Positions 55,085-63,048 of a stretch of DNA of 64,000 nucleotides are shown piece by piece. Every line of letters starts with the position of its first letter. Position 1 is the stretch's first letter. The notes beneath the pieces were generated by a model that was given only the letters and a program-made list of their open reading frames with translations, was not told the DNA's origin and did no database searches. The stretch is from positions 1-64,000 of the forward strand of contig JAQGNE010000044.1 in the NCBI GenBank assembly GCA_028291985.1, given 5' to 3'. Both the position numbers and the translations under genes were made by a program. Source of the DNA: Polaromonas sp. Its GTDB lineage: Bacteria; Pseudomonadota; Gammaproteobacteria; Burkholderiales; Burkholderiaceae_C.

Positions 55085-56287
55085 CTAGGTTGGGCCACGC
55101 CGTCCGTATTGTTGTACAAACAGCGCCAGCGCGCCGGCGGCCACACCCCAGAAGGCCGAGCCGACGCCGGCAATCACCACCCCGGACAGCGTCACCAGAA
55201 AGGTGATCAGTGCCGCCTCGCGGTGCGGCTCGTCTGTCAGGGCTGTTGCCAGGCCGTTGCCGATGGTGCCCAGCAAGGCCAGACCGGCGATGGCTGCCAC
55301 CAGTTCTTTCGGAAAAGCGCTCAAGAGGCTGGTGATGGCTGCGCCAAAAATACCGATGACGATAAATATCAAGCCGCAGGACACCGCTGCGGTGTAGCGT
55401 TTCTCAGGGTCGGCATCGGCCTCTTTTCCCATGCAGATGGCTGCAGTGATGGCGCTGAGATTGAGCGCGAACGCGCCGAACGGTGCCAGCAGCAGTGTTG
55501 CCAGGCCGGTGAGAGTGATGACTTTTGACACCGGTATCCCGCCATCAGGGGCATCCGGTCCATAGCCGGCTGCCCGTATGGCGGCCACGCCGGGCAAGTT
55601 TTGCGATGCCATGGTCACGACAAACAGCGGCAGCGCCAGGCTCACAAAGCCGGCAATGCTGAAGACGGGTGCTACAAAAACGGGTGTGGCCAGGGCGAAG
55701 GTCATGCTGGACCAGGCCAGCTGCCCGCGAGCGGCTACGAACACAATGGCACCCAGCAGCGTGAAGACCACCGCATAGCGTGGAAAAAAGCGCCGCGACA
55801 GCAGGTATATCGCCAGCATCAGCAGTACCAGCGGCAGGGCCGTCTGCGCCGCGGAAAAAGCCTGCAGGCCAAAGCGCGCCAGCACGCCGGCCAGCAAGGC
55901 TGACGCAAGTGCCACCGGAATCCGGTTCATGGCCTTTTCAAACCATCCGGTCACGCCGAACAGCGTGATCAGCAGCGCGCAGGCGATGAAGGCGCCGACC
56001 GCATCGCCCATCGCAAAGCTGCCAGCAAGCCCTGCACTGGCCAGCACAGCCGCGCCTGGCGTGGACCAGGCCACCATCACGGGTTTTTTCAGCCAGAGCG
56101 AAGGCAGCGCCGAACACAGACCCATGCCAATGCCCAGTGCCCACATCCAGGAAGCCGTCTGGGCGGGCGTGGCCTGAAAAGCCTGCGCCGCCTGGAACAC
56201 GATGGCCACCGAGCTGGTAAAGCCGACCAGCACCGCGACGAAGCCAGCGGTAAACGCCGAAAGGCTGAGGTCTTTGAAAAATTGCAT
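55085..56287 (-). CDS. benE: BenE-family benzoate/H+ symporter
   Basis: The 400-residue inner-membrane protein has about twelve helices and BenE/YdcO landmarks: FTAGFVAVLVGFTSSVAIVF, KKPVMVAWSTPGAAVLASAG, FEKAMNRIPVALASALLAGV, MASQNLPGVAAIRAAGYGPD and ITAAICMGKEADADPEKRY. BenE imports benzoate with protons; several relatives have unknown substrates, so specificity is tentative. The ATG at 56287 (MQFFKDLSLSAFTAG) is preferred over 56395, whose extra leader is unconserved. No benzoate catabolic genes are present in the window. Confidence 0.88.
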   Translation of the reverse strand: MQFFKDLSLSAFTAGFVAVLVGFTSSVAIVFQAAQAFQATPAQTASWMWALGIGMGLCSALPSLWLKKPVMVAWSTPGAAVLASAGLAGSFAMGDAVGAFIACALLITLFGVTGWFEKAMNRIPVALASALLAGVLARFGLQAFSAAQTALPLVLLMLAIYLLSRRFFPRYAVVFTLLGAIVFVAARGQLAWSSMTFALATPVFVAPVFSIAGFVSLALPLFVVTMASQNLPGVAAIRAAGYGPDAPDGGIPVSKVITLTGLATLLLAPFGAFALNLSAITAAICMGKEADADPEKRYTAAVSCGLIFIVIGIFGAAITSLLSAFPKELVAAIAGLALLGTIGNGLATALTDEPHREAALITFLVTLSGVVIAGVGSAFWGVAAGALALFVQQYGRRGPT

Positions 56288-56454
56288 GTGACCCGGATTT
56301 TGGCAGCTGCCGGCAGCGGTACGCGGCACAGCCGGTGCTTGCTGCGGCAGATCAGGCCTGCAGACAGCAGCAGCTTCGTCCGACACCACAAGCATGGCAA
56401 AGCCGGTTTTTCAAGCTTTTTATGCCACTCGCCCAACAGATACGCGGGGTAATT

Positions 56455-56520
56455 GCTATCAAAATAATAGTATTCGATCGACAGTTGAATGCCGGTACCG
56501 ACACCACCGGCAGCGCAAGC
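56455..56520 (+). repeat. short GCTAT-type repeat
   Basis: The core GCTATCAAAATAATAG is followed by TTGAATGCCGGTACCGACAC and a CAAGCTCAAGG end. It lies between the benE start and the DUF2238 stop. Confidence 0.55.
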
Positions 56521-57171
56521 TCAAGGCTGACTGACCGGCCAGCGGCCCAGTCTGTCGCATTGGCGGTCTTGCCAGCCTGCCAACAGAAGCATTGCGACCG
56601 ATGCGCCCATCAAGGCAAACAGCATGTCCGACTGGGTGTCCCAGGGGTCGCCCTGCGTGCCCAAAAATTCGTCTGCTCCCTGGCCCAAGGCCAGCGCAGC
56701 GGTCCATTCCACCATTTCATAAACTGCGCTGATGGCCATGGCAACGCATAGCGACAAAAAGCCCACCATGCGCAGACCCGCCACATGGCCGCCTTGCCGC
56801 AGAACCTCGCGCGCCACCATCGCCGGCACCAGCCCCTGCATGAAGTGGCCGATCTTGTCGTAGGGGTTGCGGCTGAGCCCCCAGGACTCCTGCAGCCAGA
56901 AGCCGAGGGGCACCCGCGCATAGGTGTAGGCACCGCCGACGATCAGCACCACCATGTGCAGCGCGATCAAGACCAGCAGCAGCGTGCTCAAGGGGTAGCG
57001 CCGCCCGGTTGCCGCCAGCACCGGCATGGCAACCACGGCAGGAGCGACTTCCATCACCCATGTGCTGCGGTCCTGTGTGATCACGCCAGACCATGCCAGC
57101 ACTGCCAGCACGCCCAGTCCCAGTGCGGCAAACAAAGCCCGACGGGCAGCTGGCAGACTGGCGCTTCTCAT
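56521..57171 (-). CDS. DUF2238 (YjdF-like) membrane protein
   Basis: The 216-residue protein has about five to six hydrophobic helices and the DUF2238 features: PYDKIGHFMQGLVPAMVARE, VYEMVEWTAALALGQGADEF and LGTQGDPWDTQSDMLFALMG, with conserved Asp, His and Glu residues inside or near membranes. Similar YjdF proteins are integral inner-membrane proteins without known function. It lies downstream of, and on the same strand as, the fluoroacetate-dehalogenase-like gene (147-base gap). Confidence 0.85.
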   Translation of the reverse strand: MRSASLPAARRALFAALGLGVLAVLAWSGVITQDRSTWVMEVAPAVVAMPVLAATGRRYPLSTLLLVLIALHMVVLIVGGAYTYARVPLGFWLQESWGLSRNPYDKIGHFMQGLVPAMVAREVLRQGGHVAGLRMVGFLSLCVAMAISAVYEMVEWTAALALGQGADEFLGTQGDPWDTQSDMLFALMGASVAMLLLAGWQDRQCDRLGRWPVSQP

Positions 57172-57318
57172 GCGCTCGACGTGGGGTAGACCGGCTGGCA
57201 GTACGCCTTGGCCAGGACTGTTGTTGATAGCGATGGCACTGAAGCGGCCTCCAGGTCAGCCCACTTGCGCGGCCGGCACACTTTTGCAGGGCCAGTTGAC
57301 ATCCGTGTCAGCATGCGG

Positions 57319-58257
57319 TCAGTGCGCAAAAAATGCACGCAAGGCTTGCGCGGTGCCATCCGGCTGCTCCTCGGGAATGAAATGCCCCGCCGGCATCACC
57401 TGGCCCGACACCTGCGCGCTGCACTGCGCGCGCCAGAGCGCCATCGGGTCAAACAGGCGGTGCACCACGCCACGCTCGCCCCACAGCACCAGCATGTCGC
57501 AAGGCACCTGCTTGCCCTGCGCGCGGCTGGCGCGGTCATGCTCCAGGTCAATGCCTGCGCTGGCCCGGTAGTCTTCGCAGGCGGCATGCAGGGCGTCGGC
57601 ATTGCAGAAAGAACGCTCGTATTCGGCCAGCGCCTCGGGTTCTATGTAGGCCAGGCCTGCACTTCCCCAGCCGCCCAGCTTGGCATGCAGATAGGCGCGC
57701 GCAGTAGGGGCGTGGTTGGCGCCCATCATGATCTCGGGCAGCGGCGCTGGTTGCAGCATGTGAAACCAGTGGTAGTAGGCGCGCGCAAATGCCATGTAGG
57801 GCTCACGCAGGGTGGCGCCGTCATACATGTCCAGCGTGGGCGCGATGTCGATCACGCAAAGCTTTTGCACCCGCGCCGCACAGTCCAGCGCCAGCCGGTG
57901 TGCCACGCGTGCGCCGCGGTCATGGCCGCACAGAAAAAAGCGGTCAATGCCCAGCGCATCCATCACGCCAGCCATGTCATGCGCCATGTTGCGCTTGCTG
58001 TAATTGCTGTGGTCGGGCAGCCCCGCTGTTTTTGACGATGCCCCGTAGCCGCGAAGGTCAGGCATGACCAGAAAGTAGTCACGTGCCAGAAGCTGGGCCA
58101 CGCGGTGCCACATCACATGCGACTGCGGAAAGCCGTGCAGCAGCAGCAGGGCCGGGCGGATGGCCTCGCCCGGCACGCGCGTCGACACTCTGGCGTTGAT
58201 TGACGTTCCGTTGACCTCGAAACTGCACACATCGAAACCGTTGAACCAGCTCATCAA
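57319..58257 (-). CDS. alpha/beta hydrolase, fluoroacetate (haloacetate) dehalogenase-like
   Basis: The 312-residue protein has the haloacetate dehalogenase set. The nucleophile is Asp113 in CGHDRGARVAHR, with Arg114 and Arg117 matching the two carboxylate-binding arginines of characterised fluoroacetate dehalogenase. Asp137 (VIDIAPT) and His292 (GHFIPEEQP) complete the triad. His163-Trp164 in YYHWFHMLQP match the halide-pocket pair. HGFPQS and PDLRGYGAS are further conserved blocks. It should hydrolyse haloacetates to glycolate. Epoxide hydrolase is the main alternative, but the Arg pair and HW argue for a dehalogenase. With the HAD dehalogenase and malate synthase G it would give a haloacetate to malate route (inference). 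Confidence 0.85.
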   Translation of the reverse strand: MMSWFNGFDVCSFEVNGTSINARVSTRVPGEAIRPALLLLHGFPQSHVMWHRVAQLLARDYFLVMPDLRGYGASSKTAGLPDHSNYSKRNMAHDMAGVMDALGIDRFFLCGHDRGARVAHRLALDCAARVQKLCVIDIAPTLDMYDGATLREPYMAFARAYYHWFHMLQPAPLPEIMMGANHAPTARAYLHAKLGGWGSAGLAYIEPEALAEYERSFCNADALHAACEDYRASAGIDLEHDRASRAQGKQVPCDMLVLWGERGVVHRLFDPMALWRAQCSAQVSGQVMPAGHFIPEEQPDGTAQALRAFFAH

Positions 58258-58315
58258 ATCTCCTGTCGTGTGAAACGCGTCGCCGGATTATTCAACGCCC
58301 GCACGGGCAGCCGTG

Positions 58316-58806
58316 TCAGCGTTTGCGCTGAGCCATGTATGCGGCAAGATTGGCAGCAGCCTGCGCCCGCACCTTGCGGCGCAGAAAAGGTGTCCAGCCC
58401 AGCAACGCACCCGGCGCACCGAGCGCCTGGCGCGACCATGACCAGAAGTAGAAACTGTCGAGGTGCCGCACGATCAGCCCCTGTTCATTGAAGGCAAATA
58501 CGCCATCAATCACGTTGTGAACCATGCGGCCGGTAGCGCTGAAGCAGTAGTCAGCCTCCCAGTGCGACTTGCCGGCACGCGCGTCGGCTTCGATTCCGCT
58601 GCAGGCGAGCTTCCACGTATCCATGCCTCTGGCTTTGGTGGCATCGCGCAGCATATGCCACATGCCCGCCACCTGGTCCTGACCGCGCAGTGAAAACGCC
58701 TCGTCATCAAAGCTGGCATCAGACGCATAGCAGCCAGCCATGGTGTCGGGATCAGCCGGGCAAAAGCGGCGTAAAAGTTTTCAAGGCTCTGCTGGTTCGG
58801 GTGCAT
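58316..58806 (-). pseudogene. SnoaL/NTF2-like protein gene with a frameshift
   Basis: The N-terminus (MHPNQQSLENFYAAFARL) is read from an ATG at 58806, but the rest (MAGCYASDASFDDEAFSLRG, then HNVIDGVFAFNEQGLIVRHL) lies in another frame. Adding one base near 58752 would join ARL to DPDTMAGCYASD and give a normal protein of about 163 residues of the SnoaL-like (NTF2 fold) family. The gene is therefore interrupted by a one-base deletion, or the sequence has an error there. The function of such proteins is mostly unknown. It follows the dehalogenase-like gene's strand, upstream of it. Confidence 0.8.
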
Positions 58807-58918
58807 GGCGGTCCCCTTCACTTGTTGTGGTGGCGATGCAGCTTATCGCTGCAGGGTGTGTATGCCAATTCATTCTGGAATCCATGTCCGCCAGGGAATG
58901 CCTGCAAGCCACCAATCG

Positions 58919-59239
58919 CTAGGCCGCGCTACTCAGCTTGAGCCCAACAATCCCGGCCACGATCTAGCCCACACAGCCAAGCCGCGCGGCGGTGGCAGGC
59001 TCTGAAAACAGCACAATACCCAGAATGACGGTACCCACCGCGCCGATGCCGGTCCATACCGCATAGGCGGTGCCGACGGGCAGGGTTCGCATGGCCAGGC
59101 CCAGCAGGCTTACGCTCAGCACCATGGCTGCGACGGTGCCGACGCTGGGCCACAGCCGGGTAAAGCCTTCGGTGTACTTCAGGCCAATGGCCCAGCCTAC
59201 TTCGAGCAGGCCGGCGACAAACAGAATGATCCAGGGCAT
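58919..59239 (-). pseudogene. sugE: SMR-family efflux protein SugE (Gdx) with premature amber codon
   Basis: The product [20 protein letters not shown]...[21 protein letters not shown] is a typical SugE: four helices, Glu13 in the GLLEVGW motif, and the family W-T-G-I-G. The normal frame continues IVAGIVGLKLSSAA to a TAG at 58919, but a TAG at 58964-58966 stands where a Leu codon is expected, cutting after residue 91. Loss of the end of helix 4 should impair a protein that works as a dimer of four-helix units. In intact form these export guanidinium or quaternary ammonium ions. A single substitution from TTG to TAG explains it. Confidence 0.82.
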
Positions 59240-59273
59240 GGGGTCCTTTCGGTCTTAGAAGTGATCAGGGTCA

Positions 59274-59345
59274 AAATACTATCAAAACTATAGCTGTATG
59301 CCCGGACACTGATTGGGCTTGAGTACCCAGTGCCTTGATAAATGC
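59274..59345 (+). repeat. short GCTAT-type repeat
   Basis: ACTATCAAAACTATAGCTGT is followed by GCCCGGACACTGATTGGGC, a hairpin, and GCCTTGATAAATGCC. It is the clearest copy of the second, hairpin-forming half of the element. It lies between sugE and the GST gene, upstream of both. Confidence 0.65.
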
Positions 59346-59488
59346 CTTGGGTGGCAGCCCGCGTATCAGCTCACAGTCTGGTCGCCTGCGGATGTGATGT
59401 GAATGCCCGCAGGTAAAGCCGGCGCAAGCAAGCTGTGTGAAACTTCTTTCTCGCATTCACAACCGCATCAACAAGCAAAGGAATCGAT

Positions 59489-60124
59489 GTGACCATCCAG
59501 CTGTATGCCTTTGACACCCCCAATGGCCGCAAGATCAGCGTCGCCTTGGAAGAAATGGGTCTGCCCTATGCCGTGCATGTGGTGGACATCGGCAAGGGCG
59601 AGCAGCACAACCCCGAGTTCCTGAAGATCAGCCCGAATAACCGCATACCTGCCATCGTCGATCCCGATGGCCCGGGTGGCCAGCCGATCAGTGTGTTCGA
59701 GTCGGGCGCCATTCTTTACTACCTGGCCGAGAAGACAAGCCAGTTCTGGCCAGCTAACCTCAAGGGGCGAGTGGTGGTGATGGAATGGCTGATGTTTCAG
59801 ATGGGTGGCTTTGGCCCGATGCCCGGCCAGGCGCACCATTTCATCGGGCTCGAGAACGAAGCTGACCGCCGCTACGGGCTGGAGCGCTACCTGGCGGAGA
59901 CGCGGCGGCTCTATGGCGTGATGGACAGACGACTGGCAGCGCACGAATTTTTTGCGGGAGCGCTGTCGATCGCCGATTTCGCCATTGTTGGCTGGGCCTG
60001 GCGGCATGAGAAACACAAGGTGGACCTGGCGGACTTTCCGCAGGTGCAGCGCTGGTATCAGACCATGATGGCGCGGCCTGCGGTGCAGCGGGGATTTGCG
60101 GTAGCGCTCAAACGCCTGTCCTAG
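59489..60124 (+). CDS. glutathione S-transferase, Nu-class (YfcG/YghU-like)
   Basis: The 211-residue protein has the thioredoxin-like N-terminal domain (MTIQLYAFDTPNGRKISVAL, PNNRIPAIVDPDG, SVFESGAILYYLAEK) and the helical C-terminal domain (GALSIADFAIVGWAWRH). The T-P-N motif in place of Tyr or Ser is typical of the disulfide-reductase Nu-class GSTs (YfcG). The start is a GTG at 59489. It likely reduces or conjugates small molecules with glutathione made by GshA and GshB. Confidence 0.88.
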   Translation: MTIQLYAFDTPNGRKISVALEEMGLPYAVHVVDIGKGEQHNPEFLKISPNNRIPAIVDPDGPGGQPISVFESGAILYYLAEKTSQFWPANLKGRVVVMEWLMFQMGGFGPMPGQAHHFIGLENEADRRYGLERYLAETRRLYGVMDRRLAAHEFFAGALSIADFAIVGWAWRHEKHKVDLADFPQVQRWYQTMMARPAVQRGFAVALKRLS

Positions 60125-60216
60125 CGCGGGCCGCTGTCATCTGTGCAGGCGTGCATGCAGCCGCTCCTGCAATTGCCCGATACCGAACCATGCGGTCACG
60201 TGGCAAGAAGGCGGCC

Positions 60217-61203
60217 TCATCCGGTCCGTATCACCGAAATATGCTCGGTTCCGCTCTCCGGCAACCACACCTCGCCGGCTCTCCCCAAGATCTGGCGCAC
60301 GTTGGCGTTGGCGCGTGGCATCGCGTAGCGCTCGAATTGTTCCGTGCGCGGATCGAAAGCAAACATCGCATTCGATGTCCATTCGGCAAGCCATACGGTG
60401 TCGCGCTCATCCACATACACCGCGTAGGCCTTTGGTGCGTTGCCGGGCAGTTTCCAGGTACGCCAGGCTTTGGTCTGCGGGTCATGCATCGACACGTTGC
60501 CGCTGTTCCACTCGCTGACCCAGATGCGGCCCCGGCTGTCGCTCCAGACGCGGCGTGCGCCCTGCTGGCGTGTCGGTGGCTCGACCACGGTTGACTCGCC
60601 CGTGCGCCGGTCGATCTGCGCGATGAACGAGCCCGCCAGCGAGCACCACCACACCTCGCCGCCAGGCGTGCTGCAAATGCCATACGGACCCCGGCCGCGC
60701 GGCGCGTCCTTCACGCTGACTTCGCCAGTCTTCACGGTCACCTTGCCGACATAGCCACTTTGCCCGGTAAACCACAAATCGCCTGCGCCATCAAATGCAG
60801 CGGTGTTGAGGTTGGTAAAGGGCGTGCCGGCAGGCATGGGGAAAGTCTGTAACTTGCGGTCTGGCCAGCTGACACGAACAATGGCGTTCTGCCCGCTGTC
60901 GGTGATCCAGGCTGCCTTGTCGGGCCCCTGAATCACGCCATGCGGCGATGAGCCTGCGCCGAGCGCAGTGAGTTCAGTCTTTGCTGTCCGGGGATCAAAC
61001 CAGCCGAGGTGGCCGCTGGCCTGCGCGGTGAACCACACCCCAGCATCAGGCGCGGGCGCCAGGTCATGAATGCCGGTGCTTCGTGGTGCATGCAGCTTCC
61101 AGGACTGCAATTTTTCGGGCTGTGCCTGAACAGGGCCAAAGCCGGCTACCAGCGCGGCAGCGCCCCAGCTACCCATCAGGGCTCTTCGGTTGATAGATAA
61201 CAT
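60217..61203 (-). CDS. streptogramin-lyase-like beta-propeller protein (Vgb family)
   Basis: The 328-residue protein has a signal sequence (SINRRALMGSWGAAALVAG, Tat-like with RR) and a seven-bladed propeller of the streptogramin B lyase type, with repeated blocks such as GVWFTAQASGHLGWFDPRT, AAWITDSGQNAIVRV, LWFTGQSGYVGKV and VWSDSRGRIWVSEWNSGNV. True Vgb lyases are cytoplasmic and cleave cyclic peptides with His270 and Glu/His. Exported homologues like this one in proteobacteria have unknown function. The ATG at 61203 is chosen because the signal begins there. It is convergent with the GST gene. Confidence 0.85.
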   Translation of the reverse strand: MLSINRRALMGSWGAAALVAGFGPVQAQPEKLQSWKLHAPRSTGIHDLAPAPDAGVWFTAQASGHLGWFDPRTAKTELTALGAGSSPHGVIQGPDKAAWITDSGQNAIVRVSWPDRKLQTFPMPAGTPFTNLNTAAFDGAGDLWFTGQSGYVGKVTVKTGEVSVKDAPRGRGPYGICSTPGGEVWWCSLAGSFIAQIDRRTGESTVVEPPTRQQGARRVWSDSRGRIWVSEWNSGNVSMHDPQTKAWRTWKLPGNAPKAYAVYVDERDTVWLAEWTSNAMFAFDPRTEQFERYAMPRANANVRQILGRAGEVWLPESGTEHISVIRTG

Positions 61204-61323
61204 GCTGACCTTTCCGGTGGGCGAGTTTTTTGATTCTGCGCGCAAACCGTAAACGAAGCGCCGGCCATGTCATGCCGCCATGTCTGGCGCACAGGTCAAC
61301 ATGGTTTTTGACCTGTCGGCAGC

Positions 61324-61830
61324 TCAGCCCAGCAAGTGGCACAAGCGCTGTAACGCATGCTGCACAGTCGCCTGGCGCACCGCAGCCCTGTCACCGTTGA
61401 AGTGCATGGATTCACTGACGAGCTGGCCGCGCACGACAAAACCAAACCAGACGGTGCCAACCGGCTTGTCCGCGCTGCCGCCCGAAGGCCCGGCAACGCC
61501 GGTCACGGCAACCGCAACCTGCGCTTTCGAATGTGCGATGGCGCCTGTTGCCATGGCGCGGGACACTTCCTCGCTGACGGCGCCATGCCTGGCAATCAAT
61601 GCCGCGTCCACGCCGAGCAGCTCGGTTTTGGCCTCGTTCGAGTAGGTGACAAAGCCCCGCTCGAACCATGCGCTGGAGCCTGCCAGGTCTGTGCAGGCAG
61701 CCGAGAGCATGCCGCCAGTGCAGCTTTCGGCCGCTGTCATCGACAACTTGCTGGTAATAAGAAAATCGGCCAGCAGCCTAACGGATGAGACGGCTGTTTG
61801 CGCGTTTTTTAATAGCAAACTATCGCTCAT
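61324..61830 (-). CDS. pncC: nicotinamide-nucleotide amidohydrolase (CinA C-terminal domain)
   Basis: The 168-residue stand-alone CinA C-terminal domain removes ammonia from NMN to give NaMN in NAD recycling. Motifs are MTAAESCTGGMLSAACTDLA, FVTYSNEAKTELLGV, GAVSEEVSRAMATGAI, AVTGVAGPSGGSADKPVGTV. The ATG overlaps the stop of pgpA by four bases (61827-61830). This pgpA-pncC arrangement is standard in beta- and gammaproteobacteria. The first codons contain GCTATTAAAAA, which resembles the repeat core but is weak. Confidence 0.93.
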   Translation of the reverse strand: MSDSLLLKNAQTAVSSVRLLADFLITSKLSMTAAESCTGGMLSAACTDLAGSSAWFERGFVTYSNEAKTELLGVDAALIARHGAVSEEVSRAMATGAIAHSKAQVAVAVTGVAGPSGGSADKPVGTVWFGFVVRGQLVSESMHFNGDRAAVRQATVQHALQRLCHLLG

Positions 61831-62387
61831 AAAAAGCGCCAGATAGCAATGACCAGCAGCGTGCAACACGCAGCTACTGCGTCGTCGAGCATGATGCCGA
61901 AGCCGCCGCGCCAGCCAAACCCCTTGAAGGTTTTGTCTGCCCAGGCAGTGGGGCCAAACTTCATCGCATCGAAAAACCGGAACAGCAAAAACGCCATGAG
62001 CTGGCCTGCAAAGGTGGCAGGCATCACGATCCACAGCACCAGCCAGAAAGCGGCAATCTCGTCCCACACAATGCTGCCAGGATCGGCGACGCCCATGTTG
62101 CGCGCGGTCACGGTAGAGGCCCACCAGCCGACCCAGAAAGAGGCCAGTATCAGCCAGCCCATCTGCACCGATGTCAGCCAGGGTTGCAGCACCAGGTAGG
62201 ACAGCCAGGCCCACAGGGTGCCTGCAGTTCCGGGTGCCACCGGGCTGAGGCCAGAGCCAAAGCCCAGCGCAACGGCATGCGCCGGATGGGCCATCATGAA
62301 TTTGGACGTGGCGCGCCCTCGTGCAGCGGGCGCTGCTGATGAGCCGGCCGACGCCGTGCCGTGGGAAAGTGGTTCGTTATCAGGCAT
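61827..62387 (-). CDS. pgpA: phosphatidylglycerophosphatase A
   Basis: PgpA is an inner-membrane phosphatase making phosphatidylglycerol. The 186-residue protein has about four membrane segments and the family motifs FGSGLSPVAPGTAGTLWAWL, ADPGSIVWDEIAAFWLVLW and FGWRGGFGIMLDDAVA, with the catalytic acidic residues. The ATG at 62387 is chosen over 62462, because the upstream part is not conserved; even so the first 35 residues are variable. The upstream partner thiL is not present here. pncC follows with a four-base overlap. Confidence 0.92.
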   Translation of the reverse strand: MPDNEPLSHGTASAGSSAAPAARGRATSKFMMAHPAHAVALGFGSGLSPVAPGTAGTLWAWLSYLVLQPWLTSVQMGWLILASFWVGWWASTVTARNMGVADPGSIVWDEIAAFWLVLWIVMPATFAGQLMAFLLFRFFDAMKFGPTAWADKTFKGFGWRGGFGIMLDDAVAACCTLLVIAIWRFL

Positions 62388-62517
62388 GCCGGGATTATCG
62401 TGACGATTGATGCAGCGCGGGCTGCTGTCAGCAGGGGTACTTGCCCTGCGCTTGACGCTCACAAAGGTGATATGAACAATTGGGCACCAGCGTCCAGCAA
62501 CACCTCAGGAACTCTCC

Positions 62518-63003
62518 ATGCACAAAACATCTTTCAAGGCGATCACAGCAGCTGCAGTGTTGTTGCTGGCAAGCGCTTGTGCGGTGCAGTCCGTCAAGCC
62601 AGGTACCACACGCGATGAAGTCATCAAGGGCTATGGCCAGCCTACCAACACCGTGCCGCTGGCAACCGGCACCCGCCTGCAATACTCTTTGCAGCCGCTG
62701 GGGCGAAGCGTCGTGATGGTGGACCTGGATGCCTCGGGCCGGGTGATATCGGCCCGCGAGGTCATGAACACCACCGATTTCGCGCGGGTCAAGCCGGATG
62801 AATGGACACGCCAGGACGTGGAGCGCGAGTTCGGCCGTCCCGCCATGGTCGACCGCGTAGCCTCCTGGCCAGGGGACATCATGACTTACCGCTGGCGGGA
62901 TGCTGACCAGCCGATGTTCTTTTATGTCTACCTGGACAGCGCCAACACTGTGCGGCGAATCGGTCAGGCGATGGAGTTTCCGATGCGCTACGAACCGGAC
63001 TAG
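62518..63003 (+). CDS. small outer-membrane lipoprotein of the SmpA/OmlA (BamE-like) fold
   Basis: The 161-residue product has a lipoprotein signal (MHKTSFKAITAAAVLLLASA-C, Cys21) and two BamE-like units (SVKPGTTRDEVIKGYGQPTN, then TRQDVEREFGRPAMVDRVAS), each with the typical G-T/D-E-V and G-x-P pattern. It does not match BamE itself, so a stress or assembly role is only suggested. It is divergent from pgpA, with 130 bases between starts. Confidence 0.8.
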   Translation: MHKTSFKAITAAAVLLLASACAVQSVKPGTTRDEVIKGYGQPTNTVPLATGTRLQYSLQPLGRSVVMVDLDASGRVISAREVMNTTDFARVKPDEWTRQDVEREFGRPAMVDRVASWPGDIMTYRWRDADQPMFFYVYLDSANTVRRIGQAMEFPMRYEPD

Positions 63004-63048
63004 CGGGCAGTCGTCAAGGCATGGTTTGCGGGCAGTCCGCTGGCGTCT

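Noticed and set aside
61803..61830. GCTATTAAAAA-like sequence at the start of pncC as a repeat copy
   Set aside because: Only the AT-rich half of the core is present and there is no inverted partner.
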